From Lachnospiraceae bacterium (GTDB lineage: Bacteria > Bacillota > Clostridia > Lachnospirales > Lachnospiraceae), in contig CAAGJU010000297.1 in NCBI GenBank assembly GCA_900770225.1, positions 1 through 31,255 of the forward strand: 31,255 nucleotides of DNA, written 5' to 3'. Position 1 is the first letter of the stretch; each line of letters starts with the position of its first letter. Positions 1-7,158 of the stretch are shown here, one piece after another. Made by a program: the position numbers and the translations under genes. The notes below the pieces were generated by a model. That model saw only the letters and a list, made by a program, of their open reading frames with translations. It had not been told where the DNA came from and made no database searches.

Positions 1-1
1 A

Positions 2-90
2 CGCCCCCTCAGCGAGGGCATAGTGGGGCGAAGCCACACGAGAGCCCGAGCTGAGGGAGGATCGCGGGAGCGCGCAGCGCGTAGCGATCC
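2..90. repeat. dispersed double-hairpin repeat, copy 1
   Basis: This copy folds into two successive hairpins. The first pairs CCCTCAGC (6-13) with GCTGAGGG (50-57), then opposing GA/GA mismatches, then GGGC (16-19) with GCCC (44-47), closing on an inner GTGG/CCAC stem (23-26, 34-37). The second pairs GGATCGC (59-65) with GCGATCC (84-90). A near-identical copy begins at 31174. It lies about 220 bp upstream of the LysR gene and has no coding potential. It could be a REP-like dispersed element or a structured RNA; I do not recognise the family. Confidence 0.8.
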
Positions 91-171
91 GGTTATCATA
101 CTTATGACACCTACATCGTAATTTTAGTTCGTCACACATTTTTCTTGCACCTGGCGAACAAAAACCTGATG

Positions 172-194
172 TTTGATCGCCGTAGCAGATCAAA
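172..194. promoter_or_regulatory. candidate LysR operator
   Basis: A perfect 7-bp inverted repeat, TTTGATC then 9 bp then GATCAAA, lies 118 bp upstream of the LysR start. Its T...A dyad of this size fits the usual LysR-type recognition site, so autoregulation is a reasonable inference. A wider pair GTTCG (127-131) / CGAAC (155-159) lies just before it. No convincing -35/-10 pair was found in 91-311, which otherwise holds nothing I can identify. Confidence 0.45.
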
Positions 195-311
195 AAAATC
201 GGATGAATAATCGAACGAATATTTGCACAGAGCAATGCGGGACAATACTCAAATACGAACCGAATAAAATTCTGACAACAGCAGGGGACGAGCGCAGAAA
301 GGGATACGGAC

Positions 312-1220
312 ATGACTTTACAGCAGCTGAAATACATCATAAAAGTGGCAGAGACCGGCAGCATGACGGAGGCCGCGCGCGATCTCTTCATCTCGCAGCC
401 GAGCCTGACCAACGCGATCCGGTCGATTGAAGAAGAAATGCATGTGACCATTTTCAACCGCACCAACAAGGGCGTGACGGTGACTCCCGAAGGTGCGCAG
501 TTCCTGTCCTGTGCACGGCAGGTTCTGGATCAGGTGGATCTGATGAAAGACAGGTTCCTGGGCACCTCTGAGCGGAAGCCGCATTTTTCCGTTTCCTGCC
601 AGCATTATTCCTTCGCCGTAGACGCCTTCGTCGATGTCATCCATGAATTTGACGCTTATGCCTATGACTTTACGCTGCGCGAGACGCAGACCCGGGAAAT
701 TATCACAGATGTGAATCAGATGATCAGCGAGATCGGCATTCTCTATATGTCTTCTAAAAATGAAGATGTCATCAGCCGGCTGATCCGGCAGTATGACCTG
801 CACTTTGAAGAACTGTTCACCGCCAAACCGCACGTTTTCATCAACGTTACGCACCCGCTGGCAGGCAAAGAAAGCCTGACGCTGGAAGATCTGGAGGATT
901 ATCCCTATCTTTCCTTTGAACAGGGAGAATATAATTCATTTTATTTTTCCGAGGAGATCCTGAGCACACTCGACCGAAGAAAAAATATCAAGGTGCGCGA
1001 CCGCGCTACGCTGTTCAATCTGCTCATCGGCTTGAATGGCTACACAGTCAGCTCCGGTGTGATCAGCAAAGAGTTGAACGGGGAAAATATCATCGCGAAG
1101 CCGCTCCTCGTAGACGAATATATGCGCATCGGAACGATACGACTGAAAACGCAGCCATTAAGCCGGTATGGCACGGCTTACATGGCTGCGCTGAGGAAAC
1201 ATATTGGAACAACCTCTTGA
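312..1220 (+). CDS. LysR-family transcriptional regulator
   Basis: This 302-residue protein has the normal LysR length and layout. An N-terminal winged helix-turn-helix (about residues 1-60) carries the typical pattern LKYIIKVAETGSMTEAARDL, then SQPSLTNAIRSIEEE and RTNKGVTVTPEG. A substrate-binding-like effector domain follows (about 90-295). The ATG at 312 is preceded by AAAGGGA at suitable distance. The effector domain contains no motif that names a ligand. The nearest downstream gene, larC, is convergent, so its target is not evident; the dyad at 172-194 suggests autoregulation. The longer overlapping frame starting at 173 is a shadow. The family call is secure; the specific function is unknown. 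Confidence 0.93.
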   Translation: MTLQQLKYIIKVAETGSMTEAARDLFISQPSLTNAIRSIEEEMHVTIFNRTNKGVTVTPEGAQFLSCARQVLDQVDLMKDRFLGTSERKPHFSVSCQHYSFAVDAFVDVIHEFDAYAYDFTLRETQTREIITDVNQMISEIGILYMSSKNEDVISRLIRQYDLHFEELFTAKPHVFINVTHPLAGKESLTLEDLEDYPYLSFEQGEYNSFYFSEEILSTLDRRKNIKVRDRATLFNLLIGLNGYTVSSGVISKELNGENIIAKPLLVDEYMRIGTIRLKTQPLSRYGTAYMAALRKHIGTTS

Positions 1221-1265
1221 GAAACTGAGTGTCACAGATATGCATACAGGAACATACTTCTGAGT

Positions 1266-1348
1266 GACAGGCAGTCCATTTCAAATCTGAGCAGCAGGCC
1301 GTTCATCACAAATATGCATATATAACCTCACACGATGGATTGCCTGTC
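1266..1348. repeat. intergenic inverted repeat between lysR and larC
   Basis: The arms 1266-1279 and 1335-1348 pair over 14 positions with one mismatch (GACAGGCAGTCCAT against ATGGATTGCCTGTC), enclosing 55 bp. It sits in the gap between two convergent genes, where it may act as a bidirectional end signal, although no T-tract follows. ATATGCATA occurs twice nearby (1238-1246 and 1312-1320). Confidence 0.4.
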
Positions 1349-1368
1349 CACTATTCCAGATGCCCCGG

Positions 1369-2550
1369 CTACGGCTGCATAGATTTCTGAATATATTCTA
1401 CAGTCTCAGCCAGGCTGAGCCCCTGTTCTCTCGCAATACGGGACACATCTTCATACTCGTATTTTTCTCTGGTCACACCGTACCCGGATGACACCTTCTT
1501 CCTCACTGATCCAAAATCGGTTGACACCGTCTCCTCCCTGCGGGAAAGGACATAGCGGCGGCTGATATTTTCGCGCACGCCTATCGTCGTTGTGTGCTTA
1601 AAAATCAGCTGGATCATCCGGTCCCTGTCTGCCTCACGGCACATGACGGAAAGCAGGATGCCCGGGCGGGATTTTTTCATCTGGATCGGTGTGGTATAAA
1701 CCTCCAGCGCACCGGCGGCAAAGAACTGCTCCTGCGCAAAGCCGATGGCTTCTGCCGTCATGTCATCCAGATTACAGCACAGTTCCACAACCCTGTGACC
1801 CGTATCTTCTGTCTCCCCGAGCAGCGCGCGCACACAGTTCGCAGCGGGGAAATCCTTTTTCCCCATGCCGTATCCGATGGTCTTCGTCCTCATGACCGGC
1901 ATATCTCCGAAGCTGGTGGCGAAGTACTTCAGCAACGCCGCACCTGTCGGTGTACACAGTTCGCCACGGATGCTTCCGCTGTAGATCGGCACATCCCGCA
2001 GGATATACGCGGTTGCCGGTGCAGGCACGGGCAGGATGCCGTGTGCACATCTGACCTGGCCGCTGCCAACGTGAACCGGAGATACCACGATCTGTTCCGG
2101 TGACAGCCGTTCCATCAGCATGCAGACTGCTGCCACATCCGCGATGGCATCCATCGTTCCGACCTCATGGAAATGGATCTCCGTAACAGGAGCACCGTGC
2201 GCGTGGCTCTCCGCCTCCGCAAGCATCGCATACACAGCCATGATATCCGTTCTTACCTTCCCGGACACCTTAAGACCACTGATGATTTCCTCGATCTCAT
2301 GCATGGAGCGATGCTGATGCACATGTCCCTCATGATTTTCCGATTCTTCTTCTCCGTAAACTTTTACTGTCACATGTGTTCCCCGGATCCCGCACTTCAC
2401 CGCCGGTTCCGCCGCGTACGTGACACCGGGAATGCCGATACCGTTCAGCGTTGCGAGAAATTCGTCCCGGTCCGGCAGAAGCTCCAGCAGGGCTGCCGTC
2501 AGCATATCTCCTGCCGCGCCCATGCCGCAGTCCAGATATAAGGTTTCCAT
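1369..2550 (-). CDS. larC: nickel pincer cofactor biosynthesis protein LarC
   Basis: LarC inserts nickel, in a CTP-dependent step, into the pyridinium bisthiocarboxylate precursor to make the nickel-pincer nucleotide cofactor of lactate racemase-type enzymes. The family N-terminus is clear (YLDCGMGAAGDMLTAALLE). A histidine-rich metal-binding stretch follows at about residues 73-84 (HEGHVHQH), then FHEVGTMDAIADV, CTPTGAALLKYF and a C-terminal ELCCNLDDMTAEAIGFA region. At 393 residues it is a complete single ORF, unlike lactobacillar larC, which is split by a programmed frameshift. The start is preceded by AAAGGGG, which lies inside the last codons of the upstream aldo/keto reductase remnant 6 bp away, so the two formed an operon. 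No larA, larB or larE is present in the window. Confidence 0.93.
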   Translation of the reverse strand: METLYLDCGMGAAGDMLTAALLELLPDRDEFLATLNGIGIPGVTYAAEPAVKCGIRGTHVTVKVYGEEESENHEGHVHQHRSMHEIEEIISGLKVSGKVRTDIMAVYAMLAEAESHAHGAPVTEIHFHEVGTMDAIADVAAVCMLMERLSPEQIVVSPVHVGSGQVRCAHGILPVPAPATAYILRDVPIYSGSIRGELCTPTGAALLKYFATSFGDMPVMRTKTIGYGMGKKDFPAANCVRALLGETEDTGHRVVELCCNLDDMTAEAIGFAQEQFFAAGALEVYTTPIQMKKSRPGILLSVMCREADRDRMIQLIFKHTTTIGVRENISRRYVLSRREETVSTDFGSVRKKVSSGYGVTREKYEYEDVSRIAREQGLSLAETVEYIQKSMQP

Positions 2551-2556
2551 TTATTT

Positions 2557-3002
2557 TTACCCCTTTGCCTCGAAGGTAGCGGCCACCTTCTTCACTGCAT
2601 CCATCTCTTCTTCATCGAGCGGCTGAAAATCTTTCATATATGCGATGTTATCTTTCATCTGATCGAGCGTGCTCATGCCCGAAAGGACCATGCGAATCCC
2701 ATCAAAGCCCGCTGCAAAGCGGATCGCATAGGAAGCGGCGGAATAGTCTGTTCCCTTCTTCGCGTTCAGATCATCGTAATACTTCTGCGCTTCGTCCGGC
2801 AGATTTGCCAGCGTGCCGCCCTTCACCGGCTCCATGACCAGAAGCGGCTTGTTGTGCTTTCTCGCCACCTCATACACCTTCCGGCTCTCCACCGAAGCAT
2901 CCTCATAATCCAGATAGTTGAACTGGATCTGGACGATCTCAATATCCGGATGATCGAGCCAAAGCCAAAATATTTTTTAACCTCCGGAAAAGATGTATCC
3001 AT
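2557..3002 (-). pseudogene. aldo/keto reductase with large internal deletion
   Basis: The downstream part (about 2557-2977) encodes the C-terminal third of an aldo/keto reductase: DIEIVQIQFNYLDYEDAS, then HNKPLLVMEPVKGGTLANLP, then a SGMSTLDQMKDN segment. That frame meets a TAA just upstream. In another frame an ATG at 3002, preceded by AGGATGG, encodes MDTSFPEVKKYFGFG, which resembles the N-terminus of the same family. The two ends join near GGCTTTGGCTCGATC at about 2965-2980, so roughly 140 codons of the barrel appear deleted, with a frame change. This is a remnant, probably not functional. It lies directly upstream of larC and its promoter region may still drive that gene. The C-terminal identity is firm; the N-terminal assignment is an inference. 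Confidence 0.75.
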
Positions 3003-3412
3003 TACTGATTCCATCCTGTTTAATGATTCCTGAACGCCGTTTCCTGCCCGGCGATATCATCGTCATGACATGCATATGTCACATGATCGTTCTGCGATAA
3101 CAATGACAAACAGCGTCAATAGCCATCAATCATGTTGCGTTTGTGCAAAAACGGCTGAATGACTTATTGATATTCACATCATACAATAATGTCAACAGAG
3201 AAAGAAAACAATTTCCATATATCGATCCGTGGCGAATATGCCACACATTTTGAAATCTGGACATTTCGAAACATAACAGATTGTCCGGCTGAGCGAGAAC
3301 TGATCAGAGGCTGTTACTGTTCACTCTTTGCCAGTCACTGTCACACATGGAGACTTCCAGCCTCGACAGTGTTCGAACTGTAACGACGGTTGAACTTGGG
3401 CTTTCAGCTTTG
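3003..3412. other. intergenic region without a supported gene
   Basis: No ORF here has a ribosome binding site or family likeness. It contains the dyad TGACAT-GCAT-ATGTCA at 3066-3081 and the conserved element at 3102-3172, both probably belonging to the promoter region of the minus-strand aldo/keto reductase remnant. The stretch 3190-3412 shows no structure I can name. Confidence 0.5.
3102..3172 (-). repeat. promoter-region element shared with galT, copy 1
   Basis: This segment aligns with 31100-31174 upstream of galT, in the same orientation relative to the downstream gene. Shared blocks are AATGACA, AACAG-GTCAA, GTTGC, TTGTGCAAAA and AATGACTTATTGA. The core at 3135-3148 (TTGCGTTTGTGCAA) is a slightly decayed version of the perfect dyad in the galT copy. 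A shared repressor site or promoter is likely; no clear -10 box could be assigned. Confidence 0.6.
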
Positions 3413-3441
3413 TTGACATTTTCATACACAGCGCCTAAAAT
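3413..3441 (+). promoter_or_regulatory. strong sigma-A-type promoter before araC-like gene
   Basis: TTGACA (3413-3418) and TAAAAT (3436-3441) are separated by exactly 17 bp. Transcription should begin near 3448, only a few bases before the terminator hairpin at 3454, so most transcripts reaching the AraC-type gene would first have to pass it. Confidence 0.65.
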
Positions 3442-3453
3442 AACGGCATACGC

Positions 3454-3485
3454 AAAGGAGCGGGATTTTTCCCGCTCCTTTTTTT
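3454..3485 (+). terminator. intrinsic terminator / possible attenuator
   Basis: An 11-bp perfect stem AAAGGAGCGGG (3454-3464) / CCCGCTCCTTT (3471-3481) with loop ATTTTT is followed by a T-run to 3485. No plus-strand gene lies upstream. It sits directly after a promoter and 73 bp before the AraC-type start, which suggests attenuation or a very short RNA. Confidence 0.85.
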
Positions 3486-3557
3486 ATGCAGGCAGTGAAC
3501 CACAACAGTCCGACAATGTCGGAATCGTGCAGCAAACGCATCCGGGAGGCGATCCAC

Positions 3558-4379
3558 ATGGTGCATCCGATTCAGCCTTATTTTGCATTCAGCACAGATA
3601 AGTATTACAAGCGGCCTTACCGGGTCGGCGGCATCGCTCACATGTATGAGTACACCTGCCTCAATAATACCGACAATACGACCATCGCCATTCCCGACGG
3701 ATGCATCGATGTGATGTTTGACACCACCTCTGACAGCGTCGCTGACCGGGCAGCCGGCACGGTACTGACCGGCACAAGGGTTCCCATGGAACAGGGACAT
3801 ACCTATTTCGGCATCCGTTTTGAGCCCGGTGTCATGCCGGTCTTCCTGGACGGAACCTTCCGGGAACTGACTGATGCGGATATTTCTCTTTCCGACTGCA
3901 CGAAAAACAGAGATCTGGCAGAGATCATACGTGAGCTCGGTTCCTTCCGGGAGCGGGCCGACTACTTCGCAGAGTATTACCGCGATGCCCTGCATGACGC
4001 TGCCACCGAAAGCTCCCGTTCTGACAAATTCTCACTCTTCGCCGCTGTCCGTGACAGAATTCAGGTTTCGGGCGGCCAGATCCGGATTCAGGATCTGTAA
4101 AACTTCACCGGTTACACCTCACGCTACATTGATAAAATCTTCAAAGCATATGCCGGTATAAGCCCCAAGACGTTTGCACAGATCATTCGCTTTCAGGGCG
4201 CCATCGATCATCTGGACAGGGACAACGCGATTCCGCTGGGCGATCTGGCCGCCGACAACGGCTACTATGATCAGCCGCAGTTCATCCGCGACTTCCGTAA
4301 ATTCACCGGCACCACGCCCCGGGAATACCGCCGCCTGATCATTGCCACGGATTACGTGCAGAAATTCGTTGTTTCCTGA
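3558..4379 (+). pseudogene. AraC-family regulator interrupted by an in-frame stop
   Basis: The frame runs from ATG 3558 (GGGAGG 8 bp upstream) to TGA 4377-4379 and is broken only by TAA at 4098-4100. The first 180 residues match the N-terminal sensor domain of AraC regulators of the DUF6597 type (YRVGGIAHMYEYTCLNN, IPDGCIDVMFD, GIRFEPGVMP). The stop falls inside the first helix-turn-helix. Beyond it the frame continues as TGYTSRYIDKIFKAYAGIS, PKTFAQIIRFQ and the second motif DQPQFIRDFRKFTGTTPREY. The truncated product lacks most of the DNA-binding domain, so it cannot work as a normal AraC regulator. An upstream ATG at 3486 lies at the end of the terminator and was not used. TAA makes recoding unlikely; a sequencing error is possible. 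Confidence 0.85.
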
Positions 4380-4438
4380 AAATGAAAACATGAACAGGAA
4401 TCCGATCTTATGAATCCGGACGTCTTTATTTAGCTGGA

Positions 4439-6832
4439 TTACTCCTGTGCGCGATACAGGAAGGTCACTGCCTGGCCACGGGTGCAGTTCGCATCCGGGC
4501 TGTAAGTGGTCTTTGTCGTACCGGTGGTGATCTGATTATCAGCCATCCAAGCTACGGCTTCTGCATACCAGTCGTCGGACTGTATATCGTTAAATGATGT
4601 GCTGTTGTCAATCTTCGGATCGCCGTTCGCATGATACAGGAATACGGCGATCTGAGCGCGCGTGCAAGTCTCGTCCGGGCTGAAGGTCGTAGGCGTAGTT
4701 CCGGTTGTGATTCCTTTCTCTACCGCCCATTTCAAAGCTTCTGCATAAGTCGCGTTGCCCTTGACATCTGCGAAAGGCACAGACGCAATCGTTGCCTTCG
4801 GAGAACCAGCCATGCGCCACAGGAAAGTGATCATCTGTGCGCGCGTGCAGGAATTATCCGGCGAAAACGTGCTGTCTGATGTGCCTACTGTAATACCGTT
4901 GTTCACAGCCCACGCTACCGGATCATGTGCAAAGCTGGCTGTCCTGACATCGACAAACTTGTCAGATATATCCATGAACGCAGGCTCTACGTCAACCGTG
5001 CCTTCGGGCATCGTGAAGGTGTACTCACCGTTTTCTCCATTAACGGCAACTTCCTTACCGTCCTTATCCTTTACAGTGATTGCCTTGACAATATAGCCAT
5101 TTGCGGGCTTTGCCGTGATCGTTACGCTGTCACCTTTTTTCGCACTTGTTGCAGATACAGAAACGGAACCGTTATCTGTCTTTGCAGGAACCGTTACTTC
5201 GCTCTTTGCGGGAGCGGAAGGTGTTGAGGGTGTGGACGGTGTAGAAGGCGTAATCGGTGTTGTAGGATTTTCTTTCCATTGTGCTTCAAAGGTTGTGTCT
5301 TCTGTATACGTTGCATCTTCATCTAAAGGATTACTATCTTTTTTATCTACCCATCCATCGAGAGTATAGGTATTGCCATCTATCTCAGGATCATCCGGTT
5401 TAAGTTTGTATTGTGCTTCCAATCCTTTAAACGTAACATTTTGATACTCGCCATTATATAAATAGGTGATATACTTATTGTAATCACCCCATTTACCGCC
5501 CTTCGCATCAAAGGTAAACATTGGTCTATTCGAGGTCGGATCTTCTGCTTTTGCATATTTTGCATAAATTTTTGCATTATTCTGTGCATAAATATACACA
5601 GCAGAAGAGGCCGGCATCATTGTTACCTTTGAAAAATCAAGTGTGGCAGAATCCCACACATTAAAGGTTGGTATACCATCCGAACCACCTAATGCTTCAT
5701 TAGCGCCAAATATCAACTTACCACTCTTTACAATAACGTTACCTGTACCATGGAGCGATCCGTTGTCAACTTCCAAACCGGAACAATTTTGTATTGTCAG
5801 TTTGCCATTCACTTCCAGAAAGGTATGAGCCGGAAATGTACAGAAACTATCTGCTGTGCCTTCTCCACCTGCAGTCTCGGCTTCGGTATCTGATCCGATA
5901 GTAATCATAATGATTTTTTGACTAAATTTGACTTGAGCCGTGCCTTTTGTGATTTTGAGGCTGTTTTTGCCGATCATTTCTTCGCTACCCGAATGGTTGC
6001 CAGAATTGATTTCTAGGCTGCGGGTCGGGTCAATGATGCACACCGTTGCACCAGCAGCTACATTAAATGTTCCTGTTGCCCCGTAATTGCCTGCATACAT
6101 TGAGCCGCCGTTCGCAATCTTTACTTTTCCATTCACGTCTACATTGACCGTGCCCTGATGGATTCCGTCAGTGAATCTGGAATAGCAGAGGTTCAAGTTG
6201 CCGCCCTCATTAACATCGATCTCGCCGCCCTTTACGTCTACAGCACCGTAAACACTGAACGTCTTGTTAATGCTCAGTTGGCCGCTTTCAATTTCAAGGG
6301 CATCCCCTTCCGGTACGCTCACGTTTTCCGCTGTTGTTGCATTGCCATTCAGTGTAATCTTCTTTGTGTAATAAGTTCCATTTTCACTGTTATATGATCC
6401 GAAAAGGACATCAGCTGTACCGAAAGAAAGAATAAGGCCTTTTGCGTTTTCTGAGTCCTTCGGGCTGATGATCACGTCATTTCCGGCTTTCAGTGTGCCA
6501 CCTGCCTTAACAGTGATGGTTCCGGATGTGATGCTATTCTTGCCAATATCCAGTGTCACGCCTTCCGGAACAATAATGCCATCGGGCAGTGTTGTTACCT
6601 CTCCCGTAATGGTAACGGTTTTGGTATCTTCTGAAACAGTAACTCCTGCTGACGTTGCTTTTTCCAGTGCGCTTGCCAGATCAGCAGCGGTCTTGATTTC
6701 TGCCGGCTTCTCGCCATCAGTCGGTGTTTTGCCTTCCGTAGCAGGAGCAACAGGATCTGCATATACCGCAGGTGCCGCACTCAGCACCATCGAAGTAGCC
6801 AGAAGCACAGCCAGAAGTCGTATTTTTTTCAT
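4439..6832 (-). CDS. secreted beta-helix/SLH-domain surface protein
   Basis: A signal peptide (about residues 1-25, KKIRLLAVLLATSMVLSAAP, ending AVYA) marks this 797-residue protein as exported. Residues ~80-430 are short repetitive beta-rich segments (valine/glycine/asparagine turns such as GAVDVKGGEIDVNEGGNLNL), suggesting a right-handed beta-helix. An InlB/Listeria-Bacteroides type repeat follows (TYTLDGWVDKKDSNP, EAQWKENP), then a TPSTPSTPS linker, a bacterial repeat domain (GDSVTITAKPANGYIV) and three SLH domains in the last ~175 residues, which would anchor it to pyruvylated secondary wall polymer. The start has GGGAGGAAG upstream. It stands alone, convergent with the broken AraC gene. 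Its ligand or substrate is not evident; no catalytic motif was seen. Confidence 0.9.
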   Translation of the reverse strand: MKKIRLLAVLLATSMVLSAAPAVYADPVAPATEGKTPTDGEKPAEIKTAADLASALEKATSAGVTVSEDTKTVTITGEVTTLPDGIIVPEGVTLDIGKNSITSGTITVKAGGTLKAGNDVIISPKDSENAKGLILSFGTADVLFGSYNSENGTYYTKKITLNGNATTAENVSVPEGDALEIESGQLSINKTFSVYGAVDVKGGEIDVNEGGNLNLCYSRFTDGIHQGTVNVDVNGKVKIANGGSMYAGNYGATGTFNVAAGATVCIIDPTRSLEINSGNHSGSEEMIGKNSLKITKGTAQVKFSQKIIMITIGSDTEAETAGGEGTADSFCTFPAHTFLEVNGKLTIQNCSGLEVDNGSLHGTGNVIVKSGKLIFGANEALGGSDGIPTFNVWDSATLDFSKVTMMPASSAVYIYAQNNAKIYAKYAKAEDPTSNRPMFTFDAKGGKWGDYNKYITYLYNGEYQNVTFKGLEAQYKLKPDDPEIDGNTYTLDGWVDKKDSNPLDEDATYTEDTTFEAQWKENPTTPITPSTPSTPSTPSAPAKSEVTVPAKTDNGSVSVSATSAKKGDSVTITAKPANGYIVKAITVKDKDGKEVAVNGENGEYTFTMPEGTVDVEPAFMDISDKFVDVRTASFAHDPVAWAVNNGITVGTSDSTFSPDNSCTRAQMITFLWRMAGSPKATIASVPFADVKGNATYAEALKWAVEKGITTGTTPTTFSPDETCTRAQIAVFLYHANGDPKIDNSTSFNDIQSDDWYAEAVAWMADNQITTGTTKTTYSPDANCTRGQAVTFLYRAQE

Positions 6833-7073
6833 GCTTTACACTTCCTCCCATTTATATAAACTTGACGCTTACCGTTTCCACATTTGCCGTCAGAAAATAA
6901 AGCAGGTTAGATTTATACCTGTGCATACGTTATCTGATTATTGTGAATTATAATAAATGGCAATGCAATGAATGTTCTTGTGCATTATGGGTAAAATTTT
7001 GACATAAAACGGAAGCGAGTCTTCATGAACAAGAAAGAACAGCTGACCTTCTGTTTTTTTCTATACTAAAAAA
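6833..7073. promoter_or_regulatory. upstream region of the SLH gene
   Basis: The likely -10 box of the SLH gene is TATAAT on the minus strand (6947-6952), giving a leader of about 110 nt; no good -35 matches it. The remainder up to 7073 is AT-rich, and the edge of the IS91-type insertion probably falls in it, but no terminal sequence can be fixed by eye. Confidence 0.35.
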
Positions 7074-7086
7074 GTGCCTTCGGCAC
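7074..7086 (-). terminator. small hairpin with T-run on minus strand
   Basis: GTGCC-TTC-GGCAC is followed on the minus strand by six T residues (7073-7068). It could stop antisense transcription leaving the transposase gene, or form part of the element's end. Confidence 0.5.
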
Positions 7087-7090
7087 ATCA

Positions 7091-7122
7091 GCTCCCCTAC
7101 CCCTCAATCATGAGGGGTGGGG
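7091..7122. repeat. hairpin upstream of IS91 transposase
   Basis: The sequence pairs ACCCCTCA (7099-7106) with TGAGGGGT (7111-7118), extended by outer C/G runs. It lies just before the transposase start and its TTCCTTTTTG tail resembles a terminator that would shield the gene from outside transcription. It may also be a subterminal structure of the element. Confidence 0.55.
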
Positions 7123-7158
7123 CTTCCTTTTTGTTTCATCTTCCCTCATAATGTTCTT

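Noticed and set aside
1369..2550. Programmed frameshift in larC as in lactobacilli
   Set aside because: The gene is one uninterrupted frame with both halves of the protein, so no recoding is needed.
3189..3383. Small plus-strand gene before the terminator at 3454
   Set aside because: No ribosome binding site and no family-like sequence; the composition is irregular and the terminator has its own promoter at 3413.
4098..4100. Stop-codon recoding (selenocysteine or readthrough) in the AraC gene
   Set aside because: The codon is TAA, not TGA, and no hairpin or selenocysteine machinery is seen; a plain nonsense mutation or sequencing error is simpler.
7117..7158. GTG start for the IS91 transposase
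   Set aside because: It lies in the hairpin stem and adds 14 hydrophobic residues foreign to the family; ATG 7159 fits better.
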